Origin: an uncultured Eubacteriales bacterium
Lineage (GTDB): Bacteria > Bacillota > Clostridia > Oscillospirales > UBA644
Direction: 5' to 3'
DNA: 64,000 bases
Assembly: GCA_900547165.1 (NCBI GenBank)
Contig: URFZ01000003.1
Coordinates: forward strand, 1 to 64,000
This document shows, piece by piece, positions 8,009 to 16,231 of the stretch (its first letter is position 1; every line of letters starts with the position of its first letter). The notes beneath the pieces were generated by a model. It made no database searches. It was given only the letters and a program-made list of their open reading frames with translations, and was not told the origin of the DNA. Both the position numbers and the translations under genes were made by a program.

Positions 8009-8575
8009 ATGAATAAGATACTCGTTGAAACTTCCGCACGCCACGTTCACGTTTCCCGTGAAGACCTTGATATTCTTTTCGGAAAGGGATATGAACTTAC
8101 CGTTAAAAAGGAACTTTCCCAGCCCGGACAGTATGCTTCCAACGAAAGAGTTACCGTTGTAGGCCCGAAGAGAGAGATTGCAAACATCTCCATTCTCGGT
8201 CCCGTCAGAAAGCAGACCCAGGTTGAACTTTCCGCAACCGATGCAAGAAGCGTAGGTATTCCCATAACGGTAAGAGAATCCGGTGACCTTGCGGGAACTC
8301 CCGGTTGCAAGATCGTAGGTCCCTGCGGCGAAGTTGAAATCTCCGAGGGCGTTATCGTTGCAAAGAGACATATCCACCTGACCCCTGAAACCGCCGCGGA
8401 ATACGGCGTTGAGGATAAACAGGTTGTCAGCGTTGAGATCAACGGAGAGGGTAGAAAGACCGTGTTCGGCGATGTTGTTATCCGTGTAAGCGACAAATTC
8501 GCTCCCGCAATGCACATTGATACGGATGAGTCCAACGCATGTCTTTCCAACGGCGAGGGCTACATAGTAAAATAA
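8009..8575 (+). CDS. pduL: PduL-type phosphate acyltransferase (phosphate propanoyltransferase)
   Basis: The protein has 188 residues from ATG 8009 (MNKILVETSARHVHVSRED). An upstream in-frame ATG at 7988 has no ribosome site, whereas AAAGGA precedes 8009, at a long spacing of about 12 nt. PduL swaps CoA and phosphate on short-chain acyl groups, using two zinc ions. Zinc-ligand segments are visible: ARHVHVS near the N-terminus and AKRHIHLTP near residue 120. It is a single-gene unit with no microcompartment shell genes nearby, and no N-terminal encapsulation extension is seen. It is therefore likely a cytosolic housekeeping phosphotransacetylase acting on acetyl-CoA or propionyl-CoA. Confidence 0.9.
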   Translation: MNKILVETSARHVHVSREDLDILFGKGYELTVKKELSQPGQYASNERVTVVGPKREIANISILGPVRKQTQVELSATDARSVGIPITVRESGDLAGTPGCKIVGPCGEVEISEGVIVAKRHIHLTPETAAEYGVEDKQVVSVEINGEGRKTVFGDVVIRVSDKFAPAMHIDTDESNACLSNGEGYIVK

Positions 8576-8589
8576 TCAGGCAAAAGATT

Positions 8590-8624
8590 TTCGGGAACGC
8601 TCAAAAGGCGTTCCCGAATTTTTT
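8590..8624 (+). terminator. Rho-independent terminator after pduL
   Basis: An 11-bp stem TTCGGGAACGC / GCGTTCCCGAA with a 7-nt loop is followed by six T. Confidence 0.9.
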
Positions 8625-8654
8625 GGTTAAATTGTTAAATAATGCGCTCTCTTA

Positions 8655-8683
8655 TTGACAAAACAGTTTGCCTGTGCTAATAT
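8655..8683 (+). promoter_or_regulatory. Promoter of the nifS-nifU operon
   Basis: TTGACA (8655-8660), 17 bp, TAATAT (8678-8683), with TGC in front of the -10 (extended -10). Confidence 0.7.
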
Positions 8684-8746
8684 ATACTAAAAAGGTACTA
8701 TTAGAGGAAAATTCGGATATATTAAAGTATATCGGGAGGCAAAAAA

Positions 8747-9931
8747 ATGTTTGTTTATGTTGATAATGCGGCAACGACGCAGGTTGACCCCGCAGTTGCC
8801 GAAAAAGTCGTTCCGTGCTTTACTTCCGTTTTCGGAAATGCTTCGAGCATTCATGAAGCGGGCAGAAAAGCAAAGGAACTGCTCGACACGGCAAGAGAAC
8901 AGGTTGCGACCGCTCTCGGCGCCGAGACGAGCGAAATATATTTTACCGCAGGCGGTTCGGAGTCCGATAACTGGGCAATAAAAGGCGTTGCGCACAAATA
9001 TGCAAAAAAAGGCAAACACCTTATAACCACAAACATTGAACACCATGCGGTTCTTCACAGTATGAAAAGCCTTGAAAAAGAGGGCTTTGAAGTAACGTAT
9101 CTGCCTGTTGACAGCGAGGGCTTCGTTACGGCGGAACAGGTTGAAAAGGCTATTCGTCCCGACACGATAATGGTCAGCGTTATGTTTGCCAATAACGAAA
9201 TAGGTTCGGTTGAGCCTATTGCGGAAATCGGTGAAGTTTGCAAAAAGCATGGCATCATATTCCACACGGACGCGGTTCAGGCGGTGGCGCACGTTGCCAT
9301 TGATGTTAAAGCAATGAACATTGATATGCTGAGCCTTTCGGGACATAAATTCAATGCTCCCAAGGGCGTCGGTGCGCTCTATATCAGAAAAGGTATTACC
9401 ATTCCCAATCTGATAGACGGCGGTCAGCAGGAGAGAGGCAAGAGAGCAGGAACCGAAAACATTCCCGCAATAGTCGGAATGGGTTATGCGATAGAAGTTG
9501 CGACCAAAGAATTGAACGAGCGTATGGGACGCGTCAAGAAAATGCGCGACAGACTGCGCGACGAACTTATGAGACGCATTCCTTACTCAAAACTCAACAC
9601 TCCGGAAAATTCACTTCCCGGAACTCTCAATATTTCGTTTGAGTATATAGAGGGTGAGTCGATACTTCTTATGCTTGATATGAACGGTATTTGCGCATCT
9701 TCCGGTTCCGCCTGCACATCGGGCAGTCTTGACCCGTCGCACGTTCTTTTGGCGATAGGTCTGCCGCACGAAGTTGCTCACGGATCCGTCAGAATGAGCC
9801 TTGACCACAACAACACGGAAGAAGAAGTAGATCATATTATAAATACGCTTCCGAAAATTATTCAGAGACTTCGTGATATGTCCCCGCTTTGGGAAAGAGT
9901 CGAAGACAAAAAACCTTGTATAACAGATTAG
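8747..9931 (+). CDS. nifS: Cysteine desulfurase NifS/IscS
   Basis: This 394-residue class V aminotransferase-fold PLP enzyme removes sulfur from cysteine as a persulfide for Fe-S cluster assembly. [11 protein letters not shown] starts the fold. [12 protein letters not shown] carries the PLP-binding Lys (about 201), and the active-site Cys loop is [17 protein letters not shown] (about Cys 324). The start has a CGGGAGG ribosome site. It is followed 13 bp later by the scaffold gene nifU, so donor and scaffold are co-expressed. Length and motifs match the NifS/IscS group rather than SufS. Confidence 0.95.
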   Translation: MFVYVDNAATTQVDPAVAEKVVPCFTSVFGNASSIHEAGRKAKELLDTAREQVATALGAETSEIYFTAGGSESDNWAIKGVAHKYAKKGKHLITTNIEHHAVLHSMKSLEKEGFEVTYLPVDSEGFVTAEQVEKAIRPDTIMVSVMFANNEIGSVEPIAEIGEVCKKHGIIFHTDAVQAVAHVAIDVKAMNIDMLSLSGHKFNAPKGVGALYIRKGITIPNLIDGGQQERGKRAGTENIPAIVGMGYAIEVATKELNERMGRVKKMRDRLRDELMRRIPYSKLNTPENSLPGTLNISFEYIEGESILLMLDMNGICASSGSACTSGSLDPSHVLLAIGLPHEVAHGSVRMSLDHNNTEEEVDHIINTLPKIIQRLRDMSPLWERVEDKKPCITD

Positions 9932-9944
9932 GAGATATATAGAT

Positions 9945-10397
9945 ATGCTTTACAGCGAAAAAGTAATGGATCACTTTTCAAATCCCCGCAATGTGGGCGA
10001 AATTCCCGATGCCGACGGTATCGGTGAAGTAGGCAATGCCCGCTGCGGAGACATCATGAAAATGTACTTGAAGATTGAAAATGATACAATAGTTGACGTT
10101 AAATTCAAAACTTTCGGCTGCGGTGCCGCAGTTGCGACATCTTCCATGGCAACCGAACTCATAAAAGGCAAAAGCGTTAAAGACGCTCTTAAACTGACAA
10201 ACAAAGCGGTTATTGAAGCGCTTGACGGTCTGCCGCCGGTTAAGATACACTGTTCCGTTCTTGCGGAAGAGGCTGTAAAAGCTGCTATTCTCGATTACCT
10301 GAAAAAGAAGGGCATTGACCCGATCGCTTACGGCATTGACCCGAATGAGCAATGTCAGGGTTCCTGCCCGTCCTGCGGCGGCAGTTGCGGCGTTTGA
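9945..10397 (+). CDS. nifU: Fe-S cluster scaffold NifU/IscU
   Basis: The 150-residue IscU-type scaffold starts MLYSEKVMDHFSNPRNVG. The three cluster-ligand Cys segments are present: GNARCGD, KTFGCGAAVA and PVKIHCSVLAEEA. A short C-terminal tail adds a CQGSCPSCGGSC cluster of cysteines seen in many clostridial NifU proteins. It receives sulfur from the upstream NifS and passes clusters to client proteins. Spacing to nifS is 13 bp. Confidence 0.95.
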   Translation: MLYSEKVMDHFSNPRNVGEIPDADGIGEVGNARCGDIMKMYLKIENDTIVDVKFKTFGCGAAVATSSMATELIKGKSVKDALKLTNKAVIEALDGLPPVKIHCSVLAEEAVKAAILDYLKKKGIDPIAYGIDPNEQCQGSCPSCGGSCGV

Positions 10398-10437
10398 TGG
10401 TTATTCAGTAAATAATTTTTTGAAAGGCGGCATAGAT

Positions 10438-10788
10438 ATGATTAAAAGAGCATCTGACATTGACAGAGAAGTTATTCCCGGTTTCTGCGGCGGAAGCGGG
10501 GAAACGGTTATTGAAACGTTTGTTCACGGCGGCGAGGCAAAATCGAAGATTCTCGCATGTTGCACCGTAAAACTTGACAAGGGCTGCGAAGTGGGACTGC
10601 ATGACCATCCCGATGACGATGAAGTTTATTATGTCATTTCGGGCAAGGGTCTTTACAATGACGGCGACGGAAATTGGGTCGAAGTATGTCCCGGAGATTC
10701 CACTCTGTGCGGTAACGGCGGCTGGCACGCGATGAAAAACGTTGAGGACGAGCCTCTTGTATTTCTTGCCGTTGTTGTCGGCTATTGA
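10438..10788 (+). CDS. Small cupin-domain protein
   Basis: The 116-residue single-domain cupin uses ATG 10438, with GAAAGGCGG upstream; a longer in-frame start at 10315 would run into nifU and lacks a ribosome site. Cupin motif 1 is visible as GLHDHPDDDEVYYVISGKG and motif 2 as PGDSTLCGNGGWHAMKN, with the usual His/Glu metal ligands. The substrate is unknown. It lies 40 bp downstream of nifU and is probably co-transcribed. The N-terminal part resembles the cupins that sense or bind small ligands, but nothing more specific can be said. Confidence 0.8.
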   Translation: MIKRASDIDREVIPGFCGGSGETVIETFVHGGEAKSKILACCTVKLDKGCEVGLHDHPDDDEVYYVISGKGLYNDGDGNWVEVCPGDSTLCGNGGWHAMKNVEDEPLVFLAVVVGY

Positions 10789-10799
10789 TTGTATCTAAA

Positions 10800-11618
10800 A
10801 TGAAATTTTCATTTGTCGGCGATTTGTTCTTTCCGAAAAGATGCGCTTCGTGCGGAAAATTGATTGAAGTCGGTTCGGACTGTCTTTTCTGCAATGAGTG
10901 TGCTCATTCTATGGTGAAAGACAGTCTCGTTGACGAAAGATATCCGTTCAGACGCGTTGTTTCCGCATACGTTTATATTGACTGCGCGGCAAACGTCGTT
11001 CGCAACATGAAGCACGAATACAAACCGAAAGTTGTAGATTTTGCGGCGAATGAGGTCTTGAACGCGATAACCTCAAATACCGACGGAAAGTTTGACATTG
11101 TTACATTCGTCCCTAGGTACGGCAAGCGTGTTAAGTATTCGTCTTCAAAAGAGATGGCGAAGCGCATAGCAAAATCTCTCGGAGTTCCGATCGGCGAAAA
11201 GACTGTTATAAAAGTAAGAAACATAAAATCGCAAACAAGTTGTCGCAGTGACAAGGAAAGACGGCGTAATGTCAGCAATGCGTTTTCGGTAGGGGAAGAT
11301 GTTCGAGGAAAGCGCGTTCTTGTAATCGACGACGTGCAGACAACGGGTTCGACGCTTCGTGAAGTGGGACGTGTTCTTGCGGAATCGGGCGCGGAGCCAT
11401 TCGGCGCGGTGTTTGCAAGGGTGTGCCTTGCACATAATTCGAAAAAGTTTGTACCTGTCGGAAAAACGGCGGAGACTATCTCTTTTAAGCCCGACAGAGA
11501 AATTCCTTTTTCTGCATTTGACAGAGATATAGCACGGCTGCGCAGAAAAAGACGGCGGCGGCGCTTTCGGATAAATACGGTTGAAAAATTCAAGGAAAAA
11601 ATAAGACGGAGAGTTTAA
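10800..11618 (+). CDS. comF: ComF family protein (phosphoribosyltransferase-like)
   Basis: About 272 residues from ATG 10800; a TTG at 10785 overlapping the cupin stop codon is an alternative, and neither has a strong ribosome site. The N-terminus carries the ComF zinc motif (FPKRCASCGK and CNEC). The central PRTase fold shows the PRPP loop VLVIDDVQTTGSTL (about residue 183). The C-terminus is very basic, with a run of Arg/Lys near residues 245-255. ComF acts with ComFA in uptake and processing of transforming DNA in competent Firmicutes, though many ComF-like proteins occur without known competence. No comFA is next to it. The stop codon lies in the loop of the terminator. Confidence 0.85.
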   Translation: MKFSFVGDLFFPKRCASCGKLIEVGSDCLFCNECAHSMVKDSLVDERYPFRRVVSAYVYIDCAANVVRNMKHEYKPKVVDFAANEVLNAITSNTDGKFDIVTFVPRYGKRVKYSSSKEMAKRIAKSLGVPIGEKTVIKVRNIKSQTSCRSDKERRRNVSNAFSVGEDVRGKRVLVIDDVQTTGSTLREVGRVLAESGAEPFGAVFARVCLAHNSKKFVPVGKTAETISFKPDREIPFSAFDRDIARLRRKRRRRRFRINTVEKFKEKIRRRV

Positions 11619-11635
11619 CCTCCGTCTTATTTTTT
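11601..11635. terminator. Bidirectional terminator between comF and trxA
   Basis: An 11-bp stem ATAAGACGGAG / CTCCGTCTTAT with an 8-nt loop has T tracts on both strands, serving the converging comF and trxA. Confidence 0.88.
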
Positions 11636-11640
11636 GTTTG

Positions 11641-11952
11641 TTATTTCAAATATTCGAGAATTTGCTCTTTCGGTCTGTATCCGACCAAAGTATGAACTAT
11701 CTCACCGTTTTTGAATATCAGCAGGGTGGGAATGCTTGCTATTCTGTATTCGGAAGCAAGGTCTCCCTCGTCGTCCACATTGACTTTGCCGACTTTGATT
11801 TTGCCCTCGTATTCTTCCGCAATTTCTTCTACAACGGGCGCAATCATTTTGCACGGACCGCACCATGTAGCCCAAAAATCAACGAGTACGGGAATATCGG
11901 AATTGATAACTTCATCTTCAAAGTTTTCTTGTGTAAGTGTAATTTCAGCCAT
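11641..11952 (-). CDS. trxA: Thioredoxin
   Basis: The protein has 103 residues with the redox motif WCGPC ([11 protein letters not shown], about residues 28-34) and the cis-Pro segment ASIPTLLIF (about 72-80). AAAGGAG precedes the ATG. It reduces protein disulfides in the cytosol, using electrons from thioredoxin reductase, which is not in this window. It is a single gene facing comF. Confidence 0.95.
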   Translation of the reverse strand: MAEITLTQENFEDEVINSDIPVLVDFWATWCGPCKMIAPVVEEIAEEYEGKIKVGKVNVDDEGDLASEYRIASIPTLLIFKNGEIVHTLVGYRPKEQILEYLK

Positions 11953-12034
11953 GACGGGCTCCTTTCATTTGATTTGAAAATTTATAAAACCTATTATTTT
12001 TCGGAAATTAATACATTCTCTTATAAAAAGTTCA

Positions 12035-12063
12035 TTGACTTTTTCTTTTTGCTGTGTTAGAAT
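12035..12063 (+). promoter_or_regulatory. Promoter of queT
   Basis: TTGACT (12035-12040), 17 bp, TAGAAT (12058-12063) with TGT in front of the -10. The roughly 40-nt leader holds a small TGCGG-GTATG-CCGCA hairpin followed by five T; it does not match a preQ1 aptamer by eye. Confidence 0.65.
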
Positions 12064-12108
12064 AGCAACAGTATTTGCGGGTATGCCGCATTTTTCGGAG
12101 ATGTAAAT

Positions 12109-12615
12109 ATGAAAAACAAAAAAGTTAAGTTTATCGTTGATGCCGCAGTTATTGCGGCTCTTTATGTTGTTCTGACTTATCTTGCTGCGGCGTTTAATCT
12201 TTCAAGCGGCGTCATTCAGGTCAGATTCTCGGAAGCGCTGACTATCTTGCCTGTCTTCACTCCTGCCGCCATTCCGGGCTTGTTTGTCGGCTGTATTCTC
12301 GCCAACGCACTGACGGGCGCAGTAGTCATTGATGTTATCTGCGGAAGCATAGCAACGCTCATAGGCGCCGTCGGAGCATGGCTCATCGGAAAATATGTTA
12401 TGAATAGGCTCAAATACGCTTATTTTCTCGCGCCGCTGCCGACAATCATTGCAAACGCGGCAATCGTTCCGTTTGTTCTGCGTTACGCATACGGAATGCA
12501 GGACGCAATGTGGTATATGGTGCTTACCGTGGGGCTCGGCGAAATTATTTTCGCGGGAATGTTTGGGGTAGTGCTTTATCTTGCAATTCGTTCCCGTGCG
12601 TCACGCCTGTTCTGA
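12109..12615 (+). CDS. queT: QueT family transporter (queuosine precursor uptake)
   Basis: This 168-residue protein has five to six hydrophobic segments. It matches the QueT substrate-binding (S) component of energy-coupling factor transporters: SGVIQVRFSEALTILPVFTPAAIPGLFVGC. It probably imports a queuosine precursor such as preQ1 or queuine together with a shared ECF module encoded elsewhere. The 3' end overlaps the convergent methyltransferase gene by 15 bp, with no terminator between them. Confidence 0.88.
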   Translation: MKNKKVKFIVDAAVIAALYVVLTYLAAAFNLSSGVIQVRFSEALTILPVFTPAAIPGLFVGCILANALTGAVVIDVICGSIATLIGAVGAWLIGKYVMNRLKYAYFLAPLPTIIANAAIVPFVLRYAYGMQDAMWYMVLTVGLGEIIFAGMFGVVLYLAIRSRASRLF

Positions 12616-13767
12616 TTCTCCGACGCGTTTTTCTTTTTTCGGAGGCTTCGGACCGAAGTACTGATAGTATTGGCATTCGAGTTTTCCGTTATACAGTTTT
12701 CTGCGCTTGTCCGCCTTTTTACCGAAATTTTTCTCAAAATACGGGTTGGACGTAATGATATAAAACGACCAAGTGTCGAGTTTTGAAAATGTTTTGCCCA
12801 TAAGTCTGTAAAGACTTTCGGCTTCACGGCTTTCTCCGAGCCTTTCTCCGTATGGGGGATTGGTGACGACAAAGCCGTATTTTTCTTTTGAAGCAAAGTC
12901 CGCAACATTCATCTGTTTGAGATGTATATATTCGTCAACGCCCGCTTCCTCGGCATGCTGCATGGCAAGTTCAATTGCTTTCGGGTCGATGTCGCTGCCG
13001 TAAATGTTGAGATCTCTGTCAAATTTTACACGCTGTTTTGCTTCATCACGGGCTTTATCAAATACCGTTGCATCAAAGTTTGTCCAACGCTCCGCCGCAA
13101 AACCTCTGTTCATGCCGGGCGCCATATCAAGCGCTATCATTGCCGCTTCTATGGGAATTGTTCCCGAACCGCAGAGCGGGTCTGCAAGAAGTCGTTCACC
13201 TCGCCAATAACTGAGAAGCAGCAAACTGCACGCAAGCGTTTCTTTCAGCGGCGCTTCTCCCGCAAGGCTTCTGTACCCGCGTTTATGAAGTCCCGCACCC
13301 GAGGTGTCAAGCGTAATTGTCGCAACATCTTTCAATATGGCAACGGAGATTTTGTATTCCGCTCCGTCTTCGGGAAAAATTTCTTTCCTGTAACGGAGCT
13401 TCAGTTTTTCGATAATTGCTTTTTTTGTTATTGATTGACAATCTGGTACGCTGAAAAGCGTTGATTTTACAGATTTTCCCACAACATGAATAAAAGCGTC
13501 GGGAGAAAGTATGTCAGCCCATTCAACGGCATAAACACCCTGAAAGAGTTCTTCAAATGTCGTGGCACGAAATTCCGCAAGTTTTATCAGAACTCTGTCA
13601 GCCGTTCGGAGTTCGACGTTCGCTTTTGCTATATCTGCAAAATCTCCTCGGAACGTCACACGTCCGTTTTCGGTCATAATATCCTCGTAACCGAGGGTTG
13701 TCAATTCTCTTGCCGTAACGCTTTCTATTCCGAAAGCCGATGTCGCGATTATTTCAAACGGTTTCAT
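12601..13767 (-). CDS. THUMP-domain class I rRNA methyltransferase (RlmL/YpsC family)
   Basis: The 388-residue protein has an N-terminal ferredoxin-like plus THUMP RNA-binding region (about 1-155), then a SAM-dependent methyltransferase fold. LLADPLCGSGTIPIEAA is the SAM-binding loop and VVTNPPYGERLG is the NPPY catalytic motif for guanine-N2 methylation. It is the monofunctional counterpart of the N-terminal half of E. coli RlmL, which modifies 23S rRNA. It starts 2 bp after the stop of the GH38-like gene, so the two are transcribed together. Its 3' end overlaps queT. Confidence 0.9.
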   Translation of the reverse strand: MKPFEIIATSAFGIESVTARELTTLGYEDIMTENGRVTFRGDFADIAKANVELRTADRVLIKLAEFRATTFEELFQGVYAVEWADILSPDAFIHVVGKSVKSTLFSVPDCQSITKKAIIEKLKLRYRKEIFPEDGAEYKISVAILKDVATITLDTSGAGLHKRGYRSLAGEAPLKETLACSLLLLSYWRGERLLADPLCGSGTIPIEAAMIALDMAPGMNRGFAAERWTNFDATVFDKARDEAKQRVKFDRDLNIYGSDIDPKAIELAMQHAEEAGVDEYIHLKQMNVADFASKEKYGFVVTNPPYGERLGESREAESLYRLMGKTFSKLDTWSFYIITSNPYFEKNFGKKADKRRKLYNGKLECQYYQYFGPKPPKKEKRVGESEQA

Positions 13768-13769
13768 AA

Positions 13770-16022
13770 TTATAATTCCGAATAAACGACGGGGGAGGTG
13801 TATACTGTGGTGTAAACCGCTTTATCAGCCGCAAAGTCATCCGTTTTCATTCCCGCAAAGATGTCGTAAGTGAACGATGCGGTTCCGCCGAACTCTCTGT
13901 TGCAGAAATTGTTGTATGTATTGTTGAAGATGCAGGAGAACAGACAACCGCAGTCCTGAGACGGTGTTTTCAGCCCTGCAAAGTAATTCGCTCCGCCGAA
14001 ACACATGACGGGGGCGTCTTTTGAAGTGAAGAGCAAATCGTCATACGGATATGCTATCCAGCCGTCTATCGAAGTGCTGTCAAAGTTTGAAAAATCAAGT
14101 TGACCGCGCCCGAATTCAAACACTCTGCCGCCCATTGAAGAAACAGCCGCAGACTTTGCACCGTCGAGCAGGAATTTGAGATAGAAACTCTCGGGGTCTT
14201 CCGAAAGCTGCCTGTCTATAATTACTTGAACCGTTATTCTTTCGGTCTTTTTCCAAACCGTTATGATACGTTTGCCCGAAACAAGTCGTTCATTTTTGAA
14301 CGGTTGCTCAAAGCGGATAAAGTTCGAATCTTCGGTCTTCGCCGCTTGTCCGAATTCGCTCTGATATACAAGCGAATAGTGTCTGACAAGCGAATTTTTC
14401 ATATCGACGTCTGTTTCGGAATAGAGGGATGACATAACGTCACGTTTTGTTTCGCTGTCCGTGCAGACTGCGCAAAATTCTCCGAGCGCGGTTGCCGAAA
14501 ACTTAACGTCGCCCCATACGACTTCCGTCGGACAGCCGAGTTCGTCAACCGTAACGGTCGGTATTCTTATTGAAGAAATATCGTTTCCTATTTCGTCGGA
14601 AAGTCTGAACGTCTGTATTCCGCCCGCAGGAATCTCAACATAAAAGCGCGCATATCCGTCGCAGAAAGAAAGTTTTTCCGTTCTGGATGTCGAGGTATTT
14701 ACGGCGCAGTAGCAGTTTTCGGGAAGTCCAGTTGCGGGAATTGAGACAAGACCTCTGTACAATGATTTACCGGTGTTAAACACATGTACCATACCCGAGT
14801 CGGACTGTTCGAAATAGTTTTTGATTCTGTCCGAATACAGCATTTCCGTCTTTGCCGCGGCAAGCGAAAGTCTCGAACGCTTGTAATTGAAAGTATCGGC
14901 TTTTTCGGGAGCGAGTAAACGCTCGTCGGCACGGAAAGTTTTTTCTGAGAATACGCAAAGATCGGAAGCGATGCTGTCAGCAAATCTGTTTTCACGATGC
15001 GCGTTGAAAGCGGGCATTGCAAGCGTTGCACGGAATTTTCTTTCCGTATCGCGCAGCGATGCGATTTCACGAGGCATGGATGCCGCCTGATTTATTCCGT
15101 CCGACCATTCTCCCGTAAGGCTGAGAAGATTTGTGTTTGTTATCTCTTTTTCAACTTCGCGCAGCGCCGTCGAAACGGTTGCTGTTTCAAGTCTCGGAAT
15201 AAGACCGAGATTGTTCCATGTATCAACAAAAGAGGGAAGCAAAGAAACAGCTTCAATATTGTTGTAACCGTTTCCTCCCGTGAAAAGAACGGGGTATGCA
15301 ACCGATTTATAAGCGGACTTTTTCTCTATCTCTTCGATTTTCGTACAAAGACGCGCGCTCATAAGTACAAGATCGTCCTTGCTTGCGGTTCTTAAAAGTC
15401 TGCACAGGTTTTTTTCTGCGGACGGAGAGTCAAAACCTGCGAATTTGGGAGACTTTTCCGCAAAAAGCAACGTAAACAAATCGTTTTCAATGCTGTCAAC
15501 CCAAGTAAAAGCTTTGTCTTTAACGGTTACGCGCCAGTTAAAAGCAAACGGCAGGGGATGTCTCATCTGTGCGGATTCCTCGTCAATTCCGACCCAAAGA
15601 TATTCCGCACCTTTTTCGCAGGCACGTTTTATCGCGCTTGAATTGACCCCGCCTACACCGAGTTGCATCACGCTGTGGACGGAAAGTTTTTTCCATGTCT
15701 CGGAATCAAGCGTTTCAACGCTTTTTATCAGAGTTATATCGGACATGAAAGAGGAGTGATCATAGCCCGTTCCGCAGACTTCGATAAAACCTTTTTCAAC
15801 GGCTGAATAAAATGTTTTTCTTGTTATATCATCTGCACTGCGGAGATAATCCGAAACAACGGCGGCACTTGCGCACGTCCAACGGAAAGGGGAGTCATCA
15901 CCTGTCATGGACAGCACCGTGTCCAGCATGCGTCTTTGATATTCCTTTTCCGCAAACGAATGTTGCGTTGCTCCAATCGAATAGCGAGCTGTCGGAATCA
16001 CATACAAAGTTTTAACGTTCAT
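13770..16022 (-). CDS. GH38-like protein (DUF5054-type), metal-site residues apparently lost
   Basis: This 750-residue protein has no signal peptide. The N-terminal third resembles the glycoside hydrolase 38-like fold of the DUF5054 group: FRWTCASAAVVSDYL, a YNNIEAVSLLPSFVDTWN stretch, and GEWSDGINQAASMPREIASL with RDTERKF behind it. The C-terminal half is a beta-rich domain. The N-terminal strand reads YVIPTARYSIGAT, where GH38-type enzymes normally carry a His-x-Asp zinc motif, so an active alpha-mannosidase is doubtful. Its role is unknown; it may bind or hydrolyse sugars in a changed way. The ribosome site GGGAG is good. It is co-transcribed with the downstream methyltransferase gene. Confidence 0.6.
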   Translation of the reverse strand: MNVKTLYVIPTARYSIGATQHSFAEKEYQRRMLDTVLSMTGDDSPFRWTCASAAVVSDYLRSADDITRKTFYSAVEKGFIEVCGTGYDHSSFMSDITLIKSVETLDSETWKKLSVHSVMQLGVGGVNSSAIKRACEKGAEYLWVGIDEESAQMRHPLPFAFNWRVTVKDKAFTWVDSIENDLFTLLFAEKSPKFAGFDSPSAEKNLCRLLRTASKDDLVLMSARLCTKIEEIEKKSAYKSVAYPVLFTGGNGYNNIEAVSLLPSFVDTWNNLGLIPRLETATVSTALREVEKEITNTNLLSLTGEWSDGINQAASMPREIASLRDTERKFRATLAMPAFNAHRENRFADSIASDLCVFSEKTFRADERLLAPEKADTFNYKRSRLSLAAAKTEMLYSDRIKNYFEQSDSGMVHVFNTGKSLYRGLVSIPATGLPENCYCAVNTSTSRTEKLSFCDGYARFYVEIPAGGIQTFRLSDEIGNDISSIRIPTVTVDELGCPTEVVWGDVKFSATALGEFCAVCTDSETKRDVMSSLYSETDVDMKNSLVRHYSLVYQSEFGQAAKTEDSNFIRFEQPFKNERLVSGKRIITVWKKTERITVQVIIDRQLSEDPESFYLKFLLDGAKSAAVSSMGGRVFEFGRGQLDFSNFDSTSIDGWIAYPYDDLLFTSKDAPVMCFGGANYFAGLKTPSQDCGCLFSCIFNNTYNNFCNREFGGTASFTYDIFAGMKTDDFAADKAVYTTVYTSPVVYSEL

Positions 16023-16168
16023 TTATTTATCTCCCGTCCGATATTTTGTATTTTCATATTTTATATTATACAATATATTGTGCTGAAAATCAAGTGCTTT
16101 TGAACATAAATTTGTATTTTGCAAAGTTCGGAACAAGCCTTTTCCAATCTACAAAGCCGATTGGTAAC

Positions 16169-16197
16169 TTGACATATTAAAAAAAATGTATTATAAT
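16169..16197 (+). promoter_or_regulatory. Promoter of rlmD
   Basis: TTGACA (16169-16174), 17 bp, TATAAT (16192-16197): a consensus sigma-A promoter 35 nt before the start codon. Confidence 0.85.
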
Positions 16198-16231
16198 CAG
16201 TATATATGAAAAAAAGGCGTGTATTTTTTCT

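Noticed and set aside
12064..12108. preQ1 riboswitch before queT
   Set aside because: The short leader has only a 5-bp hairpin and lacks the conserved pseudoknot sequence of preQ1 aptamers as far as I can see.
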